Notes: generated by a model not told the origin, from the letters alone. Positions 1-8,049 are shown, counted from the stretch's first letter. The stretch: DNA of 12,818 bases from an uncultured Planctomycetaceae bacterium (GCA_903927685.1 CAIYOB010000142.1:1-12818), one strand, 5' to 3'. Numbers and translations are program-made.

Positions 1-1169
<1,169 letters not shown>

Positions 1170-1198
1170 TCGGCCCGGCGGACGACCATCCCGACTCC

Positions 1199-1203
1199 AG
1201 GAG
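1199..1203 (+). promoter_or_regulatory. Ribosome binding site deciding the TTG start of miaB
   Basis: AGGAG ends 8 nt before the TTG at 1212. No ATG or GTG in the same frame lies nearby that would keep the conserved N-terminus, so this site supports a TTG start. Confidence 0.7.
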
Positions 1204-1211
1204 AATTCGAC

Positions 1212-2678
1212 TTGACCGCGATCTCGCACTATTTATACATCGAAACCGTGGGCTGCCAGATGAACGTGCTGGACAGCGAGATGGTGGTGGCCAGTCTCCG
1301 TCCGCACGGCTACCAGCTGGTGGACACGGTCGAGCAGGCCGATACGATCCTGTTCAACACGTGCAGTGTCCGGCAGCACGCAGAGGACAAGATCTACAGC
1401 GCCTTGGGGCACCTGCGGCGGCACAAGCAGCGGCATCCGGAGAAGATCATCGGCGTCCTGGGGTGCATGGCGCAGAAGGATCAGCGGCGGATCTTCGAGC
1501 GAGCGCCGTACGTGGATCTGGTCGTGGGGCCGGGACAACTGCAGCAGACGGCGGAACTGATCGCAGCGGCGCGGGCCGGCGGCGGCCGGCAGTTGGCGGT
1601 CAGCTTGGGCCGCCGCGACGGGCCGGTCGACCAGATTCGGCGCAGCCACGAGACCTTTGATCCGTTGCGGGATCCCGCGATGCGTCCGACCGCGTTTCAG
1701 GCGTACCTGCGGATCCAGATCGGCTGTGACAAGTTCTGCACGTACTGTGTGGTGCCGACGACGCGCGGGCCCGAGCAAGGGCGGCCTCCCGAGCAGATCC
1801 TGGCCGAGGCCCGCGTGCTGGCCGACCAAGGCTGCAAGGAGATCACGCTGCTGGGGCAGACGGTCAACAGCTATCGCTACCGCAGCGGCGGCCAGACCAC
1901 GCGACTGGCCGACTTGTTGATCGCCCTGCACGAAATCGAAGGCCTCGCCCGGCTGAAGTTCGTCACCAATTACCCCAAGGACATGACGGTCGAGCTGTTG
2001 CAGACCATCCGCGATCTGCCCAAGTGCTCGCACTACCTGCACGTGCCATTGCAGAGCGGCTCGAATCGCGTGCTGCAAGCGATGAAGCGCGGCTACAGCG
2101 TCGAGGAGTATCGCGAGATGATGGGGCGGATCCGGGAGATCCTGCCCGAGGCGGCGGTGTCCAGCGACTTTATCGTGGGCTTCTGCGGAGAGACGGAGGA
2201 CGAGTTCCAGCAGTCGGTCGACATGGTCCGGGAGTGCCGCTTCAAGAACAGTTTTATCTTCAAGTACAGCGAGCGGCCGGGCACCAAGGCGGCCGAGCTG
2301 TTCCCGGACGACGTGCCGGAAGAAGCCAAGCGACGGCGCAACAATGAACTGTTGGCCTTGCAGGACGCGATCAGCGAAGAGGAGAACCAGAAGTTCCTGG
2401 GCCGCAGCGTCGATGTGCTGGTCGAAGGTCCCAGCCACGCGGCGCAGAAGCGGGGCGAGGACGGCGACGTGCTGCAGTTGACGGGGCGGACGATGTGCGA
2501 TCGCATCGCCGTCTTTTCCGGCCCCCGGCATCTGGTGGGGCAGATCCTGCCCGTGGCGATTCTGGACTGCACCGCGCACACCTTGATCGGCGAAGTGGCG
2601 ACCCGGGACGCGATCCCGGACCTGGTGTCGCTGGATGTCGGGCGGAGCGCTGCGCCAGGCCATTCCGCCAGCCACTGA
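1212..2678 (+). CDS. miaB: tRNA-2-methylthio-N6-dimethylallyladenosine synthase MiaB (radical SAM)
   Basis: MiaB methylthiolates N6-isopentenyl-adenosine at position 37 of tRNAs reading UNN codons, in the cytoplasm. The 488 aa show all three expected domains. The N-terminal UPF0004 domain has the three cysteines of the auxiliary 4Fe-4S cluster (C15 in GCQMN, C51 in NTCSVR, C85 in GCMAQ). The radical SAM core has CxxxCxxC at C172, C176 and C179 (GCDKFCTYC). A TRAM RNA-binding domain spans roughly residues 395-465. The start is TTG at 1212: it gives the usual MiaB N-terminus just before YIETVGCQMN, and AGGAG at 1199-1203 lies 8 nt upstream. Slightly more C-terminal sequence than usual follows TRAM (to residue 488). 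The related methylthiotransferases MtaB and RimO are less likely, because the N-terminal motif and layout are MiaB-like. It follows the kinase gene by 42 nt; a shared transcript is possible, but no functional link is evident. Confidence 0.95.
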   Translation: MTAISHYLYIETVGCQMNVLDSEMVVASLRPHGYQLVDTVEQADTILFNTCSVRQHAEDKIYSALGHLRRHKQRHPEKIIGVLGCMAQKDQRRIFERAPYVDLVVGPGQLQQTAELIAAARAGGGRQLAVSLGRRDGPVDQIRRSHETFDPLRDPAMRPTAFQAYLRIQIGCDKFCTYCVVPTTRGPEQGRPPEQILAEARVLADQGCKEITLLGQTVNSYRYRSGGQTTRLADLLIALHEIEGLARLKFVTNYPKDMTVELLQTIRDLPKCSHYLHVPLQSGSNRVLQAMKRGYSVEEYREMMGRIREILPEAAVSSDFIVGFCGETEDEFQQSVDMVRECRFKNSFIFKYSERPGTKAAELFPDDVPEEAKRRRNNELLALQDAISEEENQKFLGRSVDVLVEGPSHAAQKRGEDGDVLQLTGRTMCDRIAVFSGPRHLVGQILPVAILDCTAHTLIGEVATRDAIPDLVSLDVGRSAAPGHSASH

Positions 2679-2715
2679 TTCCCGGGCGCCGCTTCACGGA
2701 GGAGAATTGAGGTTG

Positions 2716-2799
2716 GGTGCCTGGGGTCGAGCCGCGAGGTACGAGTGGCGAGCCCCCAGTTCTGTCCCTGGGGGCTCGCTGCACTCGACCCCAGCCACC
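2716..2799 (+). repeat. 84-bp near-palindromic intergenic repeat, copy 1
   Basis: The element has nested arms. The outer arm, 2716-2731, pairs with 2784-2799 with one mismatch in 16. The inner arm GCGAGCCCCCAG (2748-2759) pairs perfectly with 2768-2779 around an 8-nt loop. Between outer and inner arms, 16 nt lie on the left but only 4 nt on the right, so the element has a direction. A second copy lies at 5079-5163 in reverse orientation, with about 4 differences over 76 arm positions. No coding sequence or terminal tandem duplication was found. It resembles a non-autonomous, REP- or MITE-like dispersed element. It separates miaB from the promoter of the M50 gene, and as RNA it would form a strong hairpin but has no T-run. 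Confidence 0.85.
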
Positions 2800-2831
2800 C
2801 TGACCGGGCGCATGGTGTCGTGCGCATCGGG

Positions 2832-2860
2832 TTTTCGTGGGAACGCGATCGTGCTAGAAT
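2832..2860 (+). promoter_or_regulatory. Candidate sigma-70 promoter (extended -10) for the M50/SGNH unit
   Basis: TAGAAT at 2855-2860 matches the -10 consensus at 5 of 6 positions. It is preceded by TG at 2852-2853, the extended -10 signature. The -35 zone at 2832-2837 (TTTTCG) is poor, which is common with extended -10 promoters. Transcription would start near 2867, giving a leader of about 48 nt before the GTG at 2915. The promoter lies downstream of the palindromic repeat, so the repeat would not be in this transcript. The call is by inspection only. Confidence 0.5.
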
Positions 2861-2914
2861 CCTCCGGCATCGGACCAGCCGGGGTTGCGGGATTTGTCGT
2901 AAGGAAGCCATGCC

Positions 2915-3676
2915 GTGTTCACTGTCGAGCCAGCGCCGACTCAATTCGATTTGCACTTCCGCGTAGCCGGCTTTCCGGTGCGGGTGCATCCTTTCTTCTG
3001 GCTGATGACGCTGATGCTGGGGGCTCGCGACGATGATCCGATGGCGTTGCTGATCTGGATCGGCGTCGTATTTGTGTCGATCCTGGTCCACGAGTTGGGG
3101 CACGCGTTGCTGATTCGGTACTTTGGCCAGGACGCGCGGATCGTGCTGTACATGATGGGCGGCTTGGCCATTCCCGAGTCGTCGCGGTGGGGCAGCAGCT
3201 CCGGACGCCGGCCGCGCGGGGAGTTGGCCCAGATTCTGATTTCCGCCGCGGGGCCGGGCGCGGGGTTCCTGCTGGGAGCGGTGACCGCGATCGGCGTGCT
3301 GCTTGGCGGCGGGGATGTGGAAGTCGTGTGGCTCCGCGGCATACTGCCGATTGTTGTCGCGTATGTCCCGGAGCCGGCGAACGTCTACGTCAATCTGCTC
3401 GTCAACGACTTGCTGTGGGCGAACATCTTCTGGGGCCTGATCAACTTGCTTCCCGTCAACCCCTTGGACGGCGGCACGATTGCTCGCGAACTGCTGACCC
3501 GTGGCGATCCGTGGCAAGGCACGGTCAAGTCGCTGTGGCTATCGGTGATCGTCGGCGCTGGGATGGCCGTGGTCGGCTTTTCCGCCCTGCGAGATCCCTA
3601 CATCGCCATCTTCTTCGCCGTGCTGGCGTTTTCCAACTATACGGCAATTCAGAACTTGCAGGGGCGCGGCTGGTGA
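2915..3676 (+). CDS. M50-family (site-2-protease-like) intramembrane zinc metalloprotease
   Basis: The 253-aa polytopic membrane protein carries the M50 zinc motif HELGH (H59, E60, H63) inside a hydrophobic segment. The third ligand motif NPLDGG (D185) lies in a later one. The N-terminal FRVAGFPVRVHPFFWL stretch is typical of the family's first membrane segment. Hydrophobic stretches near 25-36, 43-58, 106-130, 142-150, 165-180 and 207-245 suggest about six passes. Such enzymes cut transmembrane segments of substrates, often to release regulators; the substrate is unknown. No PDZ or CBS domain is present, so it is a minimal form. GTG at 2915 is preferred because AAGGAAG (2901-2907) is placed 7 nt before it; the nearby ATG at 2910 is in another frame. 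The next gene starts 16 nt after the stop, suggesting co-transcription. Confidence 0.9.
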   Translation: MFTVEPAPTQFDLHFRVAGFPVRVHPFFWLMTLMLGARDDDPMALLIWIGVVFVSILVHELGHALLIRYFGQDARIVLYMMGGLAIPESSRWGSSSGRRPRGELAQILISAAGPGAGFLLGAVTAIGVLLGGGDVEVVWLRGILPIVVAYVPEPANVYVNLLVNDLLWANIFWGLINLLPVNPLDGGTIARELLTRGDPWQGTVKSLWLSVIVGAGMAVVGFSALRDPYIAIFFAVLAFSNYTAIQNLQGRGW

Positions 3677-3692
3677 CGCCGGGAGAGCCGTA

Positions 3693-4499
3693 ATGGAACG
3701 GTCGGCACGGGGCGATTCGAATGCCGGGGCAGTGTCCACGCGGCGCGTGATTGTGGTGGGCGCCAGCAACGTGGTGCGCGGTCTGTCCACGATCATCGAG
3801 ACGGCCGAATTGGTTTGGGGCTGTCCGTTGGACGTGCTGGCCGCCTGTGGGCACGGCCGTTCGTATGGGCGAACCAGTTGCGTGTTCGGCAGGTCGCTGC
3901 CGGGGATCTTGGAATGCGGTTTGTGGGACGAGCTGTCACAGCGGCCGGCGTTGCCGACGGCGGCGCTGGTCACGGATATCGGGAATGACATTCTGTACGG
4001 CGCGGGCGTCGACCAGATCGCGGCGTGGGTCGAGCAGTGCGTGCTGCGGCTGCGCGCGGTCTGCGATCGGATCGTGATCACCGAGCTGCCGGTGGCCCGC
4101 GTCGCGTCCGTGACCGCTCGGAAATACAACGTGCTGCGTGCGATCCTGTTTCCCGCCTCGCGCGTGACGTGGGATGACGCCTGGCAGCGCGTCCGCGAGT
4201 TGAACGAGCGCGTGGCCGAGTTGGCCAGTCAGCAGCGCGGCGTGCTGTGCGTACCGCGGCTGGCATGGTACGGCTGGGATCCGATTCACGTGCGTCGCGG
4301 TGCGTGGTCCGAGGCGTGGGGCGAGATCTTGTCGGGCTGGAGCGACGGCGCTGTGACGCCGCGTGCGCGCGGCTCGTGGCAGCGCTGGTGGCAACTGCAT
4401 CGCCAGCGTCCGCTGGTCCGGCGCAGGTTCGGTGTCGAGCAGCGCCGCGCGCAGCCGACTTGCACCTTGCGCAGCGGCAGCGTCATCTCGCTGTACTGA
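3693..4499 (+). CDS. SGNH/GDSL-hydrolase-like protein
   Basis: The 268 aa have no signal peptide. Motifs in SGNH order are visible. Block I is VVGASNVVRG, with S25 as candidate nucleophile (GAS instead of GDS). The glycine block is at ACGHGRSYG (residues 51-59). Block III is TDIGNDILYG (G97-N98-D99). Block V is DPIH (D196 and H199) in YGWDPIHVRR. Together these give the Ser-Gly-Asn-His set expected of SGNH esterases, lipases or acyl-hydrolases. The substrate is not predictable. The last 55 residues or so are rich in Arg, Trp and Gln and match no domain I recognise. GGGAGAG lies just upstream of the ATG at 3693. The 16-nt gap after the M50 gene suggests one operon, but a functional tie is only inferred. 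The divergent block I leaves open a non-catalytic relative. Confidence 0.65.
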   Translation: MERSARGDSNAGAVSTRRVIVVGASNVVRGLSTIIETAELVWGCPLDVLAACGHGRSYGRTSCVFGRSLPGILECGLWDELSQRPALPTAALVTDIGNDILYGAGVDQIAAWVEQCVLRLRAVCDRIVITELPVARVASVTARKYNVLRAILFPASRVTWDDAWQRVRELNERVAELASQQRGVLCVPRLAWYGWDPIHVRRGAWSEAWGEILSGWSDGAVTPRARGSWQRWWQLHRQRPLVRRRFGVEQRRAQPTCTLRSGSVISLY

Positions 4500-4542
4500 G
4501 CCGGTCACCTAAGCAGGCAAAAAAATGTTGGACAATTTTGTG

Positions 4543-4564
4543 GAAAACATGTTGAAAACATGTT
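4543..4564 (+). repeat. Tandem 11-bp direct repeat, possible operator
   Basis: GAAAACATGTT occurs twice in perfect head-to-tail array (4543-4553 and 4554-4564) and is followed by another G. Each unit contains the palindrome ACATGT. The 11-bp period is about one helical turn, so both copies face the same side of the DNA, as expected of a paired binding site. It lies in the AT-rich upstream zone of the lysine-rich gene. Function is inferred. Confidence 0.55.
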
Positions 4565-4724
4565 GCATAAATTTTGGCGATGCGTACAACATTAGCTAGC
4601 ATCCGGTGGAGATTAGTTGCCACGCGTGTTTGCACTCGCTTCATTCGTGATGGGGACAGAGGCAAGCACCTCGGAAACGAGAAGTGGCAAGTAGGAAGTT
4701 GGCGAGTAGGACTCGTCGGCACGG

Positions 4725-4756
4725 GCAACCTGGAGGCCAGGCAACCTGGAGGCCAT
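4725..4756 (+). repeat. Tandem 16-bp duplication in the 5' leader
   Basis: GCAACCTGGAGGCCAG (4725-4740) is followed at once by a copy matching 15 of 16 bases (4741-4756). It is most simply a recent slippage duplication in the untranslated leader of the small basic protein gene. Confidence 0.8.
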
Positions 4757-4800
4757 CGAGAAGGAACTCGCCGGAACCTTAGTTTTACGGAGGACGTGTA

Positions 4801-4899
4801 GTGGCCACGAAGAAAGCTGCACCGAAGAAGGCAGCCGCGAAGAAGGCTCCCGCCAAGAAGGCACCCGCCAAGAAGGCCCCTGCGAAGAAGAAGAAGTAG
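4801..4899 (+). CDS. Small histone H1-like lysine/alanine/proline-rich protein (32 aa)
   Basis: The complete protein has 32 residues: 14 lysines, no acidic and no aromatic residues. After MAT, KK recurs every five residues (4, 9, 14, 19, 24, 29), separated by AAP, AAA, then three APA units, ending KKKK. This is the low-complexity tail type of bacterial histone H1-like proteins (as in chlamydial Hc2, Pseudomonas AlgP and several planctomycetes). By analogy it would bind DNA or RNA through charge and help compact the nucleoid; this is inference. The start is fixed at GTG 4801: GGAGG at 4789-4793 is ideally spaced, an in-frame TAG sits at 4780, and no other start codon lies between. Codons vary among the 15-bp units (GCA/GCC/GCT, CCG/CCC/CCT), so the amino-acid pattern is preserved beyond simple DNA repetition. 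Its own terminator lies about 95 nt downstream. Gene finders would easily miss it for its size. Confidence 0.8.
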   Translation: MATKKAAPKKAAAKKAPAKKAPAKKAPAKKKK

Positions 4900-4993
4900 G
4901 ACGCCCGGGTCAGCCGTTCGATTGTCGCCCGCCGCGACGCTTCAGCTTGCTGACGTCCGGCGGCGAGAATGGAACCACCGACAACAACGAGAA

Positions 4994-5033
4994 AGGGCCG
5001 TCTCAACGCTTAGTTGGGACGGCCCTAGTTTTT
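4994..5033 (+). terminator. Rho-independent terminator of the small lysine-rich gene
   Basis: A 14-bp stem (4994-5007 with 5013-5026) includes one G-U pair in RNA, around the 5-nt loop GCTTA. It is followed by AG and five Ts (5029-5033). It ends the transcript of the 32-aa protein gene, the only complete gene between it and the AT-rich promoter zone. Confidence 0.88.
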
Positions 5034-5078
5034 GCGCGAGGTGCCTGGCTTCGCGTGCTTCGTCGCCGCTTCATCTGG

Positions 5079-5163
5079 GGTGCCTGGGGTCGAGTGCAGC
5101 GAGCCCCCAGTGGCAACACCTGGGGGCTCGCCATTCGTACCTCGTGGCTCGACCCCAGGCACT
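5079..5163 (-). repeat. 84/85-bp near-palindromic intergenic repeat, copy 2 (inverted relative to copy 1)
   Basis: Reverse-complementing this stretch reproduces the element at 2716-2799, with about 4 differences in the 76 arm positions and a diverged loop of 9 instead of 8 nt. The short (4-nt) and long (16-nt) inter-arm segments lie in swapped order, which shows the orientation. Outer arms here pair without the single mismatch seen in copy 1. It begins 46 nt after the terminator. A partly similar start, GGTGCCTGGCTTCG at about 5040, may be a decayed fragment. Confidence 0.85.
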
Positions 5164-5366
5164 CTGCCGCCATTCTTCACCCGGACAAGGTTCCGTGGCT
5201 CGCGTTGCCTTGCACCGGCCGTTTCGGTACCGTGGAAGGGTAGCCTCAGCGCGAAAGGGCAGACGATGACCTCCGTCCCGGATACCAGGTTGGCGCAACC
5301 GGACCGATTGGAATTGCCCAGCGGTGACTGCCTGAGCTAGCGACTGTGGTTTCCGGAGAATCGCTC
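5164..5366 (+). other. Leader region before the exported hydrolase; no clear gene
   Basis: With the terminator and repeat just upstream, this completes a 467-bp stretch without a recognisable gene (4900-5366). A 24-codon ATG frame (5266-5340) is present but has only a weak AAGGG upstream and no familiar features. No convincing -10/-35 pair was seen. The stretch must contain the start signals for the next gene, whose ribosome binding site GGAGA is at 5355-5359. Confidence 0.4.
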
Positions 5367-7361
5367 ATGGGTTGCATGTTGATGTCGCTCCCCACGCGTA
5401 AACCCTGGCTTGCAGCCGGAATGGCGGTCGCCCTGACTGCGGCGGCTGCCGCGGCAGAACCCGTTGCCGCTCCGTCGCCAGCCATTCGCTACCGGCAGGC
5501 GCTGGGCGAGTACTTCGAGGAAATGTCCGCCCCGCGGCCGGTCGCGATCAAGCGGGGTGCGGAACTGGCGGACCATCGACGGCGGCTCCAGGGGGCCCTG
5601 CTCGAATGCGTCGGCCTGCACCCGTTGCCGGAGCGAATACCGTTGGACGTCCAGGCGTCTGCGGCCTTGGATCATCCTTGGTGTACGGTGCGACGCGTGT
5701 GGTATCAGCTTTGGCCTGGCGTGTACACGTCGGGGCTGCTGTACCTGCCGAAGTCGTTTGCCGAACGGCCGGCGCCCGCGATGCTGTGCCCGCACGGGCA
5801 TTGGGATGTCGGCCACCAGCATCCCGACGTGCAGAAACGCTGCCTCAATTTTGCCCGGTTGGGCTATGTGGTGCTCTCGCCGACGCAGAACCACTACGAG
5901 GATCTCCCGCTCGGCATCTCGCACCAGACCCTGATGATCTGGACGAACATGCGGGGACTCGACTATCTGGAATCGCTGCCCGACGTGGATGGCCGTCGGC
6001 TGGGCGTCGCCGGCGAGTCGGGAGGCGGATTGCAGGCCCAGATGCTTGTCGCGTTGGATCCGCGTCCCAAGGCGGCCACCATCGTCGGTTTGACCTGCCA
6101 CTTCCGCGAGATCATGTTCCCTGACGCGACGCACTGCACCTGCAACCACTTCCCCGGCGTGCTGCGAGTCACCGATCATCCGGAGATCAGCACCCTGGGC
6201 CTGCCGGCGGCCATCCAGTACCTGACCACGAACGACTGGACCGCCACGTTTGAGAAGAACGCGTTTCCCGCGATCCGCGAGTTGTACGCCGCCAACGGCG
6301 TCCCGGACCGCGTCTTCTGCCGGTACGCGCCGACCGACCACAACTACGATCAGGCGAAGCGGGAGTTGACGTACTGGTGGATGCAGCGTTGGGTGCGAGG
6401 GCGGGAGGACGCTGAGGTTACGCCCGAGCCCCAGACGCTGACGTTTCCCGTGAAGACGCTGCAGGACTTGCTGCCGACCTTGCCGGCGAACAAGGGCTTT
6501 GCCGAGTTGAGGAGGCTGTACCAGGCGGCCGCGCAGTATCAGGCGCCGCGACTGTCAACCAGCGACGAACTGCGGGCCTACCAAGCCCAGCAGCGGGCGA
6601 CGCTGGTCAAGCTGTTGGGCGACGAGGCGACCTTGCCGCGCCGCGCTCGGCCGGCCAGCAGCGAAACGGCCGACGGAGACCTGGTGATCCAGTCGATCGA
6701 AGTGCCCAGCGAGGCGAATCTCCTGGTGCCGGCGTTCCTTGTCCGGCCGAAGTCGGCCGCCGGGAAACTCCCGGTACAAGTGCTGGTGGACGCGCAGGGG
6801 CGGGCCGCGGCGATGACCCGGGACGATCCGGAAGGGCCGCACCGGCGAGCCGCCGGTGGTGTGCTCGTCGTCGTGCCCGACGTGCGTTGCTTTGGCGACT
6901 TGGCGGCCACGGGAAACGCTGCGGCCGCCGCCCAGCGTCAAGCGTGGGAGCGGAACGGGATCGTGTGGGGCCGCCCGGTGCCCGGAATGGGCTGCACGGA
7001 CCTGCGGGCGGTGCTCGACGCCGTCCTGGCCCGCTCCGACGTGGATCCGCAGCGCGTGGAAGTGATCGCCCGAGGATCCGGTGAAGCGGCGCTGGTGGCC
7101 CTGTTTGCGGCCGCCTTGGACGAGCGGATCACTGCGGCCGATGTCGACTTTGCCGGCTGCTGCTTTGCGAACCGCAAGTTGCCAAGCGTGCCGTTTGTGC
7201 TGCGGCATGGCGACGTGCTGCAATGGGCCGCGCTGGTTGCGCCGCGGAAACTCGCGCTCCGCAACGTGCCTGCCGGGGCGGGCGATGGGGATTGGCTGGC
7301 GGCAGCCTACACGCTGGCCGGCGCGGCCGCGGCGCTCGACAAGAGCGCCGATTCGCCTTGA
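5367..7361 (+). CDS. Exported two-domain alpha/beta hydrolase (acetyl-xylan-esterase-like)
   Basis: Of the possible starts, ATG 5367 is preferred: GGAGA at 5355-5359 is well spaced, and it opens a Sec signal peptide (basic TRK, then a hydrophobic Ala/Leu stretch, likely cleavage near AAAAAA-EP). GTG at 5346 would add 7 residues. The mature protein has two alpha/beta-hydrolase-like halves. The first (about 45-345) has the strand/oxyanion region PAMLCPHGHW and the nucleophile elbow GVAGESGGG (S218 in this numbering). A likely catalytic His is in APTDHNYDQ (H325). The second half (about 440-655) repeats the layout (PVQVLVDAQGR, then IARGSGEAALVAL), but its elbow RGSGE lacks the GxSxG glycines. 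The first half resembles acetyl xylan esterase/Abhydrolase_7 families. A role in deacylating polysaccharide outside the cytoplasm is inferred. It ends 51 bp from the oppositely oriented hisH. Confidence 0.75.
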   Translation: MGCMLMSLPTRKPWLAAGMAVALTAAAAAAEPVAAPSPAIRYRQALGEYFEEMSAPRPVAIKRGAELADHRRRLQGALLECVGLHPLPERIPLDVQASAALDHPWCTVRRVWYQLWPGVYTSGLLYLPKSFAERPAPAMLCPHGHWDVGHQHPDVQKRCLNFARLGYVVLSPTQNHYEDLPLGISHQTLMIWTNMRGLDYLESLPDVDGRRLGVAGESGGGLQAQMLVALDPRPKAATIVGLTCHFREIMFPDATHCTCNHFPGVLRVTDHPEISTLGLPAAIQYLTTNDWTATFEKNAFPAIRELYAANGVPDRVFCRYAPTDHNYDQAKRELTYWWMQRWVRGREDAEVTPEPQTLTFPVKTLQDLLPTLPANKGFAELRRLYQAAAQYQAPRLSTSDELRAYQAQQRATLVKLLGDEATLPRRARPASSETADGDLVIQSIEVPSEANLLVPAFLVRPKSAAGKLPVQVLVDAQGRAAAMTRDDPEGPHRRAAGGVLVVVPDVRCFGDLAATGNAAAAAQRQAWERNGIVWGRPVPGMGCTDLRAVLDAVLARSDVDPQRVEVIARGSGEAALVALFAAALDERITAADVDFAGCCFANRKLPSVPFVLRHGDVLQWAALVAPRKLALRNVPAGAGDGDWLAAAYTLAGAAAALDKSADSP

Positions 7362-7412
7362 TCCATCGCGGAAATCGCATCGTCGCTCGCCGAACGTCGG
7401 CGCCGCGGCGAC

Positions 7413-8024
7413 TCACCGCTCCAATTCGGCAAAGTTCTTCAGCAAGCGCAAGCCGTGGCGCTGGCTCTTTTCGGGGTGAAACTGCGTTGCGTACACGTTG
7501 TCCCGCCACACCATCGCACAGAACGGCTGGCCATAGTCGGCCTCGATCGCCACGACGTCCGGATCCTCCGGTACGACGTAGTACGAATGGACAAAGTAGA
7601 AATGCGTCCCTTCCGCAACGCCCGCCAAGATTGGAGCCGGACGACGGATCCGGGCCGCGTTCCAGCCCATGTGCGGCACTTTGTACTCGGGAGGCAGCGC
7701 GAAACGCACGACCTTTCCTCGCAGCAGGCCCAGGCCCTCATGCTCTCCGTTCTCGTAGCTGACGTCAAACAGCAGCTGCAACCCCAGGCAGATTCCCAGA
7801 AACGGCTTTCCCGAATCGATCGCATCCCGGATGGGGCCGACCAGATCGCGATTTCGCAACTCGGCAATCGCATCCTCAAAAGCTCCCACTCCCGGCAGCA
7901 CAATCCGACTGGCTCGGGCGATCTCGGCCGAATCGCTGGTGATCACGGCGTCGTGCCCGACCTTCTCGAAGCCCTTTTGCACGCTGCGCAAGTTGCCCAT
8001 CTGATAATCGATAATGGCGATCAT
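7413..8024 (-). CDS. hisH: Imidazole glycerol phosphate synthase, glutamine amidotransferase subunit HisH
   Basis: HisH hydrolyses glutamine and channels ammonia to HisF, which makes imidazole glycerol phosphate and AICAR in histidine synthesis. The 203 aa match the family length. The class I amidotransferase triad is visible: nucleophile C79 in [11 protein letters not shown], with H183 and E185 in [10 protein letters not shown]. The oxyanion segment [12 protein letters not shown] and the [10 protein letters not shown] strand are also typical. The start is the ATG at 8024 ([14 protein letters not shown]), the standard HisH N-terminus; a longer frame to 8093 would run through the palindromic repeat and is rejected. 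AGG lies about 8 nt upstream. No other his gene is adjacent, so HisF must be encoded elsewhere. It is convergent with the hydrolase gene and divergent from proA. Confidence 0.95.
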   Translation of the reverse strand: MIAIIDYQMGNLRSVQKGFEKVGHDAVITSDSAEIARASRIVLPGVGAFEDAIAELRNRDLVGPIRDAIDSGKPFLGICLGLQLLFDVSYENGEHEGLGLLRGKVVRFALPPEYKVPHMGWNAARIRRPAPILAGVAEGTHFYFVHSYYVVPEDPDVVAIEADYGQPFCAMVWRDNVYATQFHPEKSQRHGLRLLKNFAELER

Positions 8025-8049
8025 AAATACCTGAGAATTAGCGATGTCC

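Larger units (their letters stand above)
4500..4800 (+). promoter_or_regulatory. 301-bp AT-rich leader/promoter region upstream of the lysine-rich small gene
   Basis: No convincing gene lies here: a possible 75-codon frame from 4574 overlaps the next start and looks unlike protein. The first 100 bp (about 4519-4600) are strikingly AT-rich for this window and probably hold the promoter. One weak candidate is TTGCAT (4563-4568) with TACAAC (4585-4590), 16 bp apart. Two tandem duplications occur (4543-4564 and 4725-4755). The region ends in GGAGG at 4789-4793, a near-ideal ribosome binding site 7 nt before the GTG at 4801. An in-frame TAG at 4780-4782 rules out any upstream start for that gene. 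Confidence 0.5.

Noticed and set aside
1233..2675. Long minus-strand open frame (480 codons) opposite miaB
   Set aside because: It mirrors a well-supported gene in high-GC DNA, and its translation is Gln/His/Arg-rich with no recognisable domain.
2716..2799. Repeat copy 1 as a terminator of miaB
   Set aside because: The stem is strong but no T-run follows, and the near-identical copy elsewhere in reverse orientation fits a dispersed element better.
2713..3036. Frame from TTG 2713 through the repeat into the M50 gene
   Set aside because: Most of it is repeat sequence and out-of-frame M50 coding sequence; the ribosome-like site is noted as a possible remnant only.
2093..3517. 474-codon minus-strand frame across the miaB end, the repeat and the M50 gene
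   Set aside because: It runs through two confident genes and the palindromic repeat; its composition is low-complexity and nothing in it is recognisable.
4574..4801. 75-codon plus-strand frame in the leader
   Set aside because: There is no ribosome site, it crosses a tandem duplication, and its stop overlaps the start of the better supported small gene.
5266..5340. 24-codon ATG frame before the exported hydrolase
   Set aside because: It has a weak ribosome site and no leader-peptide-like codon runs; too little to call.
5337..6341. 334-codon minus-strand frame opposite the hydrolase
   Set aside because: It overlaps a strongly supported exported protein, and its translation looks like antisense of a high-GC gene.
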